Shown here: positions 1-5,866 of the stretch, one piece after another
Numbering within the stretch: the stretch's first letter is position 1
How the letters are laid out: each line of letters begins with the position of its first letter
NCBI GenBank assembly: GCA_900754855.1
Contig: CAAEEI010000039.1
Span: forward strand, 1-7,024
From: Lachnospiraceae bacterium
GTDB taxonomy: Bacteria > Bacillota > Clostridia > Lachnospirales > Lachnospiraceae
Reading direction: 5' to 3'
DNA length: 7,024 nt
The notes under the pieces: generated by a model
Database searches by the model: none
What the model was told of the DNA's origin: nothing
What the model saw: the letters and a program-made list of their open reading frames with translations, nothing else
Translations under genes and position numbers: made by a program

Positions 1-1
1 T

Positions 2-349
2 ACAAAATATGAAAAATCTGTCCTGAAAGTACGCAAGATTGCCAGAGCTTATCAGGCAGAAATGGAAAAAAGTCTGGAAGAGGAAATGCCAAAGGCAAAG
101 AAAATGTACCAGATGGGAACCAAGTATTACCACGATGGTGATTATCCACAGGCGGCAGCCTGTTTTATGAATGCAGTGGAACTGGCGGAACACCGGATGG
201 CCTATTACAGTCTGGCCCTGATGGATATGGAAGGAAAAGGTGTGGAAAAATCATTAAGTGAAGCGCTTTTTTACGTCAGACATGCTGTGGTAAAAGGAGC
301 AAAAATCGCAGAACCGCTGGAAAGAGAAATTCTGGCGCAGTTAAAATAA
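2..349 (+). CDS. SEL1/TPR-repeat protein, C-terminal part (5' end outside window)
   Basis: The reading frame is open from the first bases of the window to a TAA stop, giving 115 visible residues. The first ATG in the frame (62) has no convincing ribosome binding site, and the frame continues upstream of it without a stop, so the gene very likely starts outside the window. The visible part is helical and repeat-like. Residues about 31-65 look like a TPR/SEL1 helix pair (MGTKYYHDGDYPQAAACFMNA). Residues about 66-103 fit the SEL1 consensus well: YSLALMDMEGKGVEKS, then EALFYVRHAV and KGA, with the typical small-residue and G.GV spacing. SEL1 repeats are protein-protein interaction scaffolds, so no enzymatic role can be read from this fragment. 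The last residues form a short charged helix. It lies 46 bases before the lipoprotein gene with no terminator between, so co-transcription is possible. The SEL1 call is fairly safe; the overall function is unknown. Confidence 0.75.
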   Translation, partial: TKYEKSVLKVRKIARAYQAEMEKSLEEEMPKAKKMYQMGTKYYHDGDYPQAAACFMNAVELAEHRMAYYSLALMDMEGKGVEKSLSEALFYVRHAVVKGAKIAEPLEREILAQLK

Positions 350-378
350 TATCAAAGTAAATCTGGAAAAGAAAAATC

Positions 379-386
379 AGGAAAGG
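379..386 (+). promoter_or_regulatory. Ribosome binding site of the lipoprotein foldase gene
   Basis: AGGAAAGG lies 9 bases before the ATG at 396. The in-frame ATG at 387 directly abuts this purine run, which leaves it too little spacing, so the site favours 396 as the start. The resulting N-terminus (MKKKIFVAG) is also the more typical lipoprotein signal peptide. Confidence 0.55.
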
Positions 387-395
387 ATGGAAGTA

Positions 396-1499
396 ATGAA
401 AAAGAAGATATTCGTGGCAGGGATGGCGCTTGTCCTTGCGGTGGGAATGCTTTCCGGCTGTGGAAAAAGTCAGGGAGCAGCAGAAAAAACAACAGAAAAC
501 GCAGCGGCAGTTAAGGTAGACTACAGCAAGGGATTAAAGGAAGACGGAACGCTGAAAGACAATGATGGTTCCTATGTGAAGCTGTGCGATTATGATGCGA
601 TCAAGATTGATAAAAATGAGGTGGCGGTCACCGAGGAAGAGGTGCAGACGCAGATTGATTCTCTGATGCAGGGGTATCAGACCACCGAACAGATTAAAGA
701 CCGGAAAGTGAAAAAAGGAGATACCGTAAATATCGATTATGTGGGAACGGTAGATGGTAAGGAGTTTGATGGCGGAAGCGCCGACGGATATGATCTGACC
801 ATAGGTTCCGGTACATTTATTGAAGGTTTTGAAGATCAGCTCATCGGGCATAAACCGGGAGAAAAAGTGGAGGTGAAGGTCACCTTCCCTGAAGATTATC
901 CAACAGAAGATCTGGCGAATAAAGCGGCAGTATTTGCTACGATGATTAATTATATTGCAAAGACGGTGACGCCGGAGTTGAACGATCAGTTCGTGAAAGA
1001 AAAACTGCAGGATAGCTATGGATATACTTCCGTGAAGAACATGAAAAAACAGATCCGACAGGGACTGGAAGATAATAAAAAATATAATTACATCTGGACC
1101 TATATGATGGATAAATGTACCTTTGCAGAGATTCCTGAAGAACTGGTCAACGTACAGCTGGATGTGATGCTGGATGGATTAAAAGCAAATCTTCAGGCAC
1201 AGGGCGCCACCATGGAACAGTATTTAAAGAGCAGCGGATATGAGGATGAAAACGCATTAAAAGAAGCTTATTATACAGACTGTGAAGAAATGGTAAAGAC
1301 GTATCTGATTGCCGACGCTGTTGCTGCGGAAAAGAAACTGACTGCCAGCGACGACGCGGTAAAAGAATATTTTAAAAAGTTTTATAAAACAGAGGATTAC
1401 AGTTCCTACGTGGATTATTATTCCAGACCATATATTAATCGTACCGTGTTGAATAATATGGTCACAGAGTCCCTGGCGGAAACAGCGAAAGTAAAATAA
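396..1499 (+). CDS. Trigger-factor-like lipoprotein, FKBP-type peptidyl-prolyl isomerase
   Basis: Predicted exported foldase of 367 residues. The N-terminus is a lipoprotein signal peptide: KKK, a hydrophobic stretch, then lipobox LSGC with the lipidated Cys at 22. A low-complexity Ala/Thr/Glu linker follows (about 25-40). Residues about 60-95 resemble the end of the trigger-factor N-terminal domain (VTEEEVQTQIDSLM). The FKBP domain spans about 104-189 and carries GDTVNIDYVGTVDGKEFDGG, IGSGTFIEGFEDQLIG and VTFPEDY, very close to the trigger-factor PPIase domain. The rest (about 190-310) matches the helical trigger-factor C-terminal chaperone arms, beginning with TPELNDQFV. The ribosome-docking GFRxGxxP signature of cytosolic trigger factor is absent. 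I infer a membrane-anchored extracytoplasmic prolyl isomerase/chaperone; automatic annotation may wrongly call it trigger factor (tig). An alternative ATG lies 9 bases upstream at 387. The pyrH start is 53 bases downstream with no terminator seen between. Confidence 0.88.
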   Translation: MKKKIFVAGMALVLAVGMLSGCGKSQGAAEKTTENAAAVKVDYSKGLKEDGTLKDNDGSYVKLCDYDAIKIDKNEVAVTEEEVQTQIDSLMQGYQTTEQIKDRKVKKGDTVNIDYVGTVDGKEFDGGSADGYDLTIGSGTFIEGFEDQLIGHKPGEKVEVKVTFPEDYPTEDLANKAAVFATMINYIAKTVTPELNDQFVKEKLQDSYGYTSVKNMKKQIRQGLEDNKKYNYIWTYMMDKCTFAEIPEELVNVQLDVMLDGLKANLQAQGATMEQYLKSSGYEDENALKEAYYTDCEEMVKTYLIADAVAAEKKLTASDDAVKEYFKKFYKTEDYSSYVDYYSRPYINRTVLNNMVTESLAETAKVK

Positions 1500-1552
1500 A
1501 CTTTGGCGCCGGTGCATAAAGGAAAGAATAAAAAGGAAAGGGTTGAGACAGG

Positions 1553-2266
1553 ATGAAAGAAACAAAGAAATTAAATCGTGTTTTATTAAAATTAAGTGGA
1601 GAAGCTCTCGCGGGAGAAAAAAAGACAGGTTTTGACGAAGCGACAGTTCTGGATGTGGCAAGACAGGTAAAAGAAGTGGTAGACGCAGGCGTTCAGGTGG
1701 CAATCGTCATCGGCGGCGGTAATTTCTGGCGGGGAAGAACCAGTGAAAATATGGACAGAACCAAGGCTGACCAGATTGGTATGCTGGCTACGGTAATGAA
1801 CTGTATTTATGTTTCCGATATGTTCCGCCATGTCGGACTGAAAACGAAAGTATACACACCGTTCGTGTGTGGGGCGTTTACGGAACTGTTTGCCAAAGAC
1901 GATGCCGTGGCAGAACTGGAACAGGGAACGGTAACGTTCTTTGCCGGGGGAACCGGACATCCATATTTCTCCACCGATACGGCGACGGCATTAAGAGCTA
2001 TTGAGATTCAGGCTGACGCCATCCTGCTGGCAAAAGCCATCGACGGTGTCTATGACAGTGATCCGAAAGTAAATCCGGAAGCGGTAAAATATGATGAGAT
2101 TTCGCTGGATGAAGTTCTGGCAAAGAAATTAGGGGTAATCGATCTTACGGCCACCATTATGTGTCTGGAAAATAAGATGCCGTTGATGATCTTTGGCCTT
2201 AATGAGGAAAACAGTATCGCTGAAGCCATGGGCGGAGAGTTTAACGGCACATATGTGACGGTTTAA
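1553..2266 (+). CDS. pyrH: UMP kinase (uridylate kinase)
   Basis: Phosphorylates UMP to UDP with ATP in the cytoplasm, feeding pyrimidine nucleotide and UDP-sugar synthesis. Bacterial PyrH belongs to the amino-acid-kinase fold, is hexameric, and is usually controlled by GTP and UTP. The 237-residue length is normal. Visible motifs are the phosphate-binding LKLSGE (12-17), GGGNFWRG (54-61), the UMP-site segment MDRTKADQIGMLATVMN (67-83), GGTGHPYFSTDTA (132-144) and KAIDGVYDSDPK (161-172). The conserved lysine (13) and aspartate (73) are present, so it should be active. The ATG is preceded by a purine-rich AAAGGAAAGGG ending 10 bases before it. In many bacteria pyrH follows rpsB-tsf and precedes frr. 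Here frr does follow, but a lipoprotein foldase gene sits upstream instead. I see no clear promoter in the 53-base gap before it, so it may be read through from upstream. Confidence 0.97.
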   Translation: MKETKKLNRVLLKLSGEALAGEKKTGFDEATVLDVARQVKEVVDAGVQVAIVIGGGNFWRGRTSENMDRTKADQIGMLATVMNCIYVSDMFRHVGLKTKVYTPFVCGAFTELFAKDDAVAELEQGTVTFFAGGTGHPYFSTDTATALRAIEIQADAILLAKAIDGVYDSDPKVNPEAVKYDEISLDEVLAKKLGVIDLTATIMCLENKMPLMIFGLNEENSIAEAMGGEFNGTYVTV

Positions 2267-2322
2267 CTGGAAAATATCCGGCGGGAAGCAGGGAAGTTTC
2301 TCAGGGGATAATTGGAAAAATA

Positions 2323-2351
2323 TTGACAAAACAGTGCGATTGTTGTAAATT
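2323..2351 (+). promoter_or_regulatory. Sigma-A-type promoter for frr
   Basis: A perfect -35 box TTGACA (2323-2328) is followed by exactly 17 bases and a TAAATT -10 box (2346-2351, four of six matches to TATAAT). The surrounding DNA is AT-rich. Transcription would start near 2358, giving a leader of roughly 80 bases before the frr ATG. This is the best promoter match I found in the window, and it means frr can be expressed independently of pyrH. Confidence 0.75.
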
Positions 2352-2368
2352 AATTATATATTTCAGCG

Positions 2369-2404
2369 GTATCTCTGAGAGGAATCTGTCCGCCGGGGAG
2401 ATAC
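2369..2404 (+). promoter_or_regulatory. Stem-loop in the frr 5' leader
   Basis: GTATCTC (2369-2375) is a perfect 7-base complement of GAGATAC (2398-2404) across a 22-base loop. A competing pairing is also possible: GCGG (2366-2369) with CCGC (2390-2393), which cannot form together with the first because both use 2369. No T run follows, so it is not an intrinsic terminator. It lies between the predicted transcription start and the ribosome binding site, so a role in mRNA stability or translation control is possible but unproven. It matches no riboswitch class that I can name. Confidence 0.4.
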
Positions 2405-2426
2405 AATAAAGACGATTATAAATTTC

Positions 2427-2432
2427 AGGAGG
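2427..2432 (+). promoter_or_regulatory. Strong ribosome binding site of frr
   Basis: A perfect AGGAGG ends 7 bases before the frr ATG. It fixes the start codon and suggests efficient translation. Confidence 0.85.
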
Positions 2433-2439
2433 TTACATT

Positions 2440-2985
2440 ATGATAGAGAAGTATACGGAGAAGATGCACAAATCCATCGAAAGTCTGGAGAGAGAATATA
2501 ATGGTATTCGTGCCGGAAGAGCGAATCCGCATGTTCTGGATAAGATTAAGATTGACTATTACGGAACACCGACACCATTACAGCAGGTGGGAAATATTAC
2601 GGTTCCGGAACCGCGTATTCTTTGCATTCAGCCATGGGAGACTTCTTTATTAAAGGCGATCGAGAAAGAACTGCAGCAGTCAGACATCGGTATTCATCCG
2701 ACCAATGACGGAAAAGTGATTCGCCTGGTTTTCCCTGAACTGACAGAGGAACATAGAAAAGAGCTGGTGAAAGATGTCAAGAAAAAAGCAGAAGCAACGA
2801 AGGTTGCCATCCGTAATATTCGAAGAGATGCCAATGATTATCTGAAAAAGGCAAATAAAAACAGTGAAATTACGGAAGATGAGCTGAAAACACAGCAGAC
2901 AAAAGTCCAGAAAGAAACAGACAAATATATTAAAATTGTTGACGAAACGATGGAGAAGAAATCTCAGGAGATTTTGACGGTTTAG
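2440..2985 (+). CDS. frr: Ribosome recycling factor
   Basis: Acts with EF-G to split post-termination ribosomes into subunits in the cytoplasm; usually essential. The protein is 181 residues, against about 185 in the family, and is full length. It has the two-domain layout: an N-terminal helix with IRAGRANP (23-30), a small beta domain at about 31-104 including YYGTPTPLQQV (40-50), VPEPRILCIQPWE (55-67) and PTNDGKVIRLVFPELTEEHR (87-106), then long C-terminal helices completing the three-helix bundle with the conserved VAIRNIRRDAND (122-133). The key arginines of that helix are present. It has its own promoter and a strong ribosome binding site, and is closed by an intrinsic terminator 56 bases downstream. 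It could therefore form a single-gene transcript as well as receiving read-through from pyrH. No anomalies are seen. Confidence 0.97.
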   Translation: MIEKYTEKMHKSIESLEREYNGIRAGRANPHVLDKIKIDYYGTPTPLQQVGNITVPEPRILCIQPWETSLLKAIEKELQQSDIGIHPTNDGKVIRLVFPELTEEHRKELVKDVKKKAEATKVAIRNIRRDANDYLKKANKNSEITEDELKTQQTKVQKETDKYIKIVDETMEKKSQEILTV

Positions 2986-3040
2986 AATCTTTATGGTCAA
3001 AGCTTCTTAAAAAAGAAGTCGATGAGACGAATGATTTTTC

Positions 3041-3079
3041 AAAACCAGGCAGCCGGTATGACTGGCTGTCTGGTTTTTT
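3041..3079 (+). terminator. Intrinsic (Rho-independent) terminator after frr
   Basis: The left arm (3041-3056, AAAACCAGGCAGCCGG) pairs with the right arm (3062-3077) around a TATGA loop. There are about 16 pairs including two G-U wobbles, and a run of six T follows (3074-3079, overlapping the end of the stem). This is a textbook terminator on the + strand that separates pyrH/frr from the uppS operon. Confidence 0.93.
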
Positions 3080-3158
3080 CCATAGGCTGAAGTTTGGGTA
3101 AACACAGGTTTATCCGGCCCGGCCACGTGGGAAAGTGATGTGTCAGACTGATCTGTAC
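3080..3158 (+). promoter_or_regulatory. Probable promoter-bearing spacer upstream of uppS (boxes not resolved)
   Basis: Because a strong terminator sits immediately upstream, the uppS-cdsA-dxr-rseP operon should have a promoter in this short spacer. I could not find a convincing TTGACA/TATAAT pair at 16-18 base spacing. The stretch holds a GC-rich patch (CCGGCCCGGCC at about 3114-3124) and a perfect 8-base palindrome CCACGTGG (3123-3130). The promoter is inferred from the terminator and not read from the sequence. Confidence 0.3.
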
Positions 3159-3164
3159 AGGAGG
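3159..3164 (+). promoter_or_regulatory. Ribosome binding site that selects the GTG start of uppS
   Basis: AGGAGG ends 7 bases before the GTG at 3172, which is ideal spacing. The first in-frame ATG (3196) has no such site, so GTG is the preferred start. Confidence 0.85.
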
Positions 3165-3171
3165 ATAAATA

Positions 3172-3897
3172 GTGGAAAAAGAGTTAAACGGAAAAATGTG
3201 TCAGATTCCTGCGCATGTGGCGATTATTCTGGATGGAAATGGGCGATGGGCGAAAAAACGCTTTATGCCGAGAAACATGGGACATTCTCAGGGCGCGAAG
3301 GTGGTAGAACAGATCTGTGAGGATGCCTGGAATCTGGGAATTAAATATCTCACGGTTTACGCTTTTTCAACAGAGAACTGGAACCGTCCGGAGAAAGAGG
3401 TTCGTGCTTTGATGAAACTGTTGCGTAAATATCTTCAGGATTGTATTGAAAGGACTTCGAAAAATAACATGCGCGTCCGTGTGATCGGAGAAAAAAGCAG
3501 GTTGGACGAGGATATTCGTATGGCCATCGAAGAACTGGAGCGGGTATCTGCAGCCAATACCGGGCTGAATTTTACCATTGCTTTGAATTATGGAAGCAGA
3601 GATGAGATGGTTAGAGCCATGCGAAAAATGGCGGAAGATTGTTGCCTTGGCAGGAGAAAACCGGAAGAAATCACCGAAGAGGTATTTTCCTCCTATCTGG
3701 ATACCAGCGAACTGCCAGATCCGGATCTGATGATCAGAACCAGTGGGGAACAGCGCCTGTCCAACTGGCTTTTATGGCAGCTTGCGTACACGGAATTTTA
3801 TTTTACCGATGTTTTATGGCCGGATTTTAATAAAAAAGAATTAGAACGTGCCATAGAGTACTATAATACAAGAGAAAGAAGATTCGGTGGTGTTTGA
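3172..3897 (+). CDS. uppS: Undecaprenyl diphosphate synthase (cis-prenyltransferase)
   Basis: Condenses isopentenyl diphosphate units onto farnesyl diphosphate to make C55 undecaprenyl diphosphate, the precursor of the lipid carrier for peptidoglycan and wall polymers. It acts at the inner face of the membrane. The 241 residues carry all the family marks: IPAHVAIILDGNGRWAKKR (12-30) with the catalytic Asp at 21, PRNMGHSQG (33-41), YAFSTENWNRP (63-73), LNYGSRDE (138-145), and DLMIRTSGEQRLSNWLLWQ (185-203) followed by YTEFYF and LWPDF (215-219). The conserved Glu 208 matches the Mg-binding Glu of the E. coli enzyme. LNYGSR replaces the more common LNYGGR, a mild variation. Translation starts at GTG under a strong binding site. 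It is the first gene of a four-gene envelope-lipid operon, with cdsA beginning 14 bases after its stop. Confidence 0.97.
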   Translation: MEKELNGKMCQIPAHVAIILDGNGRWAKKRFMPRNMGHSQGAKVVEQICEDAWNLGIKYLTVYAFSTENWNRPEKEVRALMKLLRKYLQDCIERTSKNNMRVRVIGEKSRLDEDIRMAIEELERVSAANTGLNFTIALNYGSRDEMVRAMRKMAEDCCLGRRKPEEITEEVFSSYLDTSELPDPDLMIRTSGEQRLSNWLLWQLAYTEFYFTDVLWPDFNKKELERAIEYYNTRERRFGGV

Positions 3898-3900
3898 CCG

Positions 3901-3905
3901 AGAGG
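3901..3905 (+). promoter_or_regulatory. Ribosome binding site that selects the cdsA ATG
   Basis: AGAGG ends 6 bases before the ATG at 3912. A longer reading would start at TTG 3894, overlapping the uppS stop, but that has only a weak site and adds MTERCC before a normal membrane-protein start. The ATG is preferred. Confidence 0.6.
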
Positions 3906-3911
3906 TGTTGT

Positions 3912-4721
3912 ATGTTTAAACAAAGATTGATCAGTGGAATAATCCTGGTGATTATTGCTTTTGTTACCCTGTATTTTGGAGGAATGCTGACGCTGGTGGT
4001 CACTGCAGGCATTTCCCTTATCGGTATGTATGAATTATTAAAAGTGATCCATATGGAGAAATCTCCGCTGGGGGTAGTTGCGTATTCGGGAGCCATTTTA
4101 TATTATCTGCTTTTATGGCTGGGGCTGGATCAGTTTATCGTACCGCTGGTATTGCTGGTTCTGATTTTGCTCTTTAGCGTATATGTGTTTACTTTTCCCA
4201 GATATACTATTGACGCTGTGGCTATCACATTCTTCTCCCTGTCCTATGTTACCCTTATGCTGTCCTGCATTTACCGCATAAGAATACTGGAAGACGGCGC
4301 TTATATGATTGTTCTCGTATTTTTAAGTGCCTGGGGAAATGATACGCTGGCTTACTGTGCGGGAAGATTGTTCGGAAAGCATAAGATGTCGCCGGTACTG
4401 AGTCCGAAAAAAACCATAGAAGGCGCCGTGGGCGGTGTTCTTGGCGCGGGACTGTTGGGCGGACTGTATGGTCTGTTTGCCAGACATTTCATTACGGTAG
4501 ACTTTAATCTTATTCCGGTCTTTGCCGTTGTCTGCGCCGTAGGCGGACTGATCAGTATCGTAGGCGATCTGGGGGCTTCGGCCATAAAAAGAAACTATGA
4601 GATAAAAGATTACAGCAACCTGATTCCAGGGCATGGAGGGATACTGGATCGTTTTGACAGTATTATCTTTACGGCTCCGATCATTTATTATTTATTAGTA
4701 TTGGTGGTGGGATTAGAATGA
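3912..4721 (+). CDS. cdsA: Phosphatidate cytidylyltransferase (CDP-diacylglycerol synthase)
   Basis: Integral membrane enzyme that converts phosphatidic acid and CTP to CDP-diacylglycerol, the branch point for phosphatidylglycerol, cardiolipin and other phospholipids. The 269 residues are strongly hydrophobic, with roughly eight or nine membrane segments from residue 8 onward. The PROSITE CdsA signature is matched fully at 223-249: S-x-I-K-R, then K-D-Y-S, PGHGG, and LDRFD. Other conserved parts are WGNDTLAYCAGRLFGKHK (141-158) with the conserved Asp 144, and SPKKTIEG (164-171). Length is normal for the family. The start was placed at ATG 3912 on the basis of the ribosome binding site; a TTG start at 3894 is possible. 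The stop overlaps the dxr ATG by 4 bases (ATGA), which suggests translational coupling. Its place beside uppS and dxr is standard for Firmicutes. Confidence 0.96.
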   Translation: MFKQRLISGIILVIIAFVTLYFGGMLTLVVTAGISLIGMYELLKVIHMEKSPLGVVAYSGAILYYLLLWLGLDQFIVPLVLLVLILLFSVYVFTFPRYTIDAVAITFFSLSYVTLMLSCIYRIRILEDGAYMIVLVFLSAWGNDTLAYCAGRLFGKHKMSPVLSPKKTIEGAVGGVLGAGLLGGLYGLFARHFITVDFNLIPVFAVVCAVGGLISIVGDLGASAIKRNYEIKDYSNLIPGHGGILDRFDSIIFTAPIIYYLLVLVVGLE

Positions 4722-5854
4722 AAAAAATTGCAATTCTTGGTTCTACCGGTTCCATCGGCACACAGACCCTTGATGTGGTAAGAGAACATCCGGATGAGTT
4801 GTCTGTGGTCGCTTTGGCGGCAGGACGAAATAAAGAAAAATTAAGAGAACAGATCAGGGAGTTTCATCCAAAAGTAGTGAGTCTTTCCGAGGAAAAAATG
4901 GCCCTGGAAATGAAAAAAGAACTGGCTGGAACAGGCGTCGAGGTTCTTAGCGGCATGGAAGGACTTATGGCTGTGGCCGGAATCGAAGAAGCCGATGTAG
5001 TGGTCACCGCAGTGGTGGGAATGATGGGGATTCTCCCGACCATGGAAGCCATTCGTAAAGGGAAGGATATTGCTCTGGCCAATAAGGAAACGCTGGTTAC
5101 CGCCGGGCATCTGATCATGCCGATGGCAAGAGAACATCATGTTTCCATCCTTCCGGTGGACAGTGAGCATTCTGCCATTTTCCAATGTCTGTATGGGGAG
5201 AGACAGAAGGATGTGGATAAAATTCTTCTGACAGCCTCCGGCGGTCCATTTCGGGGAAAGACCCTGAAGGATTTAGAGAACGTTACCCTGGAGGATGCAC
5301 TGAAGCATCCAAACTGGTCCATGGGACAGAAAATTACCATTGATTCTTCCACCATGGTGAATAAAGGACTGGAAGTGATGGAAGCCCGCTGGCTGTTTGA
5401 TGTGAATTACGACCAGATTGAAGTGGTTGTACAGCCTCAGAGTATTATTCATTCTATGGTACAGTTTGTCGATGGCGCCATTCTGGCTCAGTTGGGAACC
5501 CCGGATATGCGGGTACCAATCGAATATGCCCTTTTTTATCCGGAGAGAAGAAGTCTGCATGGAGAAAGGCTGGATTTTTCCACCCTGCAGAGCATTACCT
5601 TTGAAAAGCCTGACATGGATGTGTTCCGGGGACTGGCTCTGGCGCTGGAGGCCGGAAAGGTCGGGGGAACCATGCCGACCGTTTTCAATGCGGCCAATGA
5701 AAAAGCCGTGGCGAAGTTTTTACACAGAGAAATAGGATATATGGATATTATTCGTTTGATTGAACAATGTATGGAAGCCCATCAGTGGAAGGATAATCCA
5801 TCGCTGGAAGAGATACTGGACACGGAACAGTGGGTATATTCCATGATAAAATAG
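4718..5854 (+). CDS. dxr: 1-deoxy-D-xylulose-5-phosphate reductoisomerase
   Basis: Second step of the MEP isoprenoid pathway: rearranges and reduces DXP to 2-C-methyl-D-erythritol 4-phosphate with NADPH and a divalent metal. It is the target of fosmidomycin. The 378 residues cover the whole enzyme. The NADPH-binding GSTGSIGTQTLDV lies at 8-20 and LANKETLVTAG at 120-130. Metal ligands fall in PVDSEHSAIFQC, with Asp 148 and Glu 150, and Glu 219 in NKGLEVMEA. Substrate-site residues include TASGGPFR (172-179), HPNW (197-200) and Asn 215-Lys 216. QSIIHSMV (241-248) and EYALFYP (269-275) are also conserved, and the C-terminal helical domain is present. All catalytic residues seen in E. coli have counterparts at a constant offset of 12. 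The product ultimately feeds the IPP used by UppS in the same operon. The start overlaps the cdsA stop. Also named ispC. Confidence 0.97.
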   Translation: MKKIAILGSTGSIGTQTLDVVREHPDELSVVALAAGRNKEKLREQIREFHPKVVSLSEEKMALEMKKELAGTGVEVLSGMEGLMAVAGIEEADVVVTAVVGMMGILPTMEAIRKGKDIALANKETLVTAGHLIMPMAREHHVSILPVDSEHSAIFQCLYGERQKDVDKILLTASGGPFRGKTLKDLENVTLEDALKHPNWSMGQKITIDSSTMVNKGLEVMEARWLFDVNYDQIEVVVQPQSIIHSMVQFVDGAILAQLGTPDMRVPIEYALFYPERRSLHGERLDFSTLQSITFEKPDMDVFRGLALALEAGKVGGTMPTVFNAANEKAVAKFLHREIGYMDIIRLIEQCMEAHQWKDNPSLEEILDTEQWVYSMIK

Positions 5855-5866
5855 GAAGGATGAAGC

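Noticed and set aside
1504..1532. Possible promoter before pyrH (TTGGCG with a later AATAAA)
   Set aside because: Both boxes are poor matches, and the gap looks like an ordinary intra-operon spacer.
1257..1703. Open frame of 148 codons on the - strand over the foldase end and the pyrH start
   Set aside because: It spans two well-supported + strand genes, its translation is Leu/Phe/Ser-rich as expected from antisense, and no start signals are seen.
2275..2310. TATCC/GGATA inverted repeat after pyrH as a possible terminator
   Set aside because: Only five pairs around a long unpaired interior, and no T run follows, so it is not a credible terminator.
3135..3320. Short + strand frame starting before uppS
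   Set aside because: It overlaps the uppS 5' end in another frame, has no ribosome binding site at its start, and encodes no recognisable motif.
3894..3911. TTG start for cdsA giving six extra residues
   Set aside because: The ATG at 3912 has a better-placed AGAGG site and yields a normal N-terminus; the extra residues MTERCC look non-coding.
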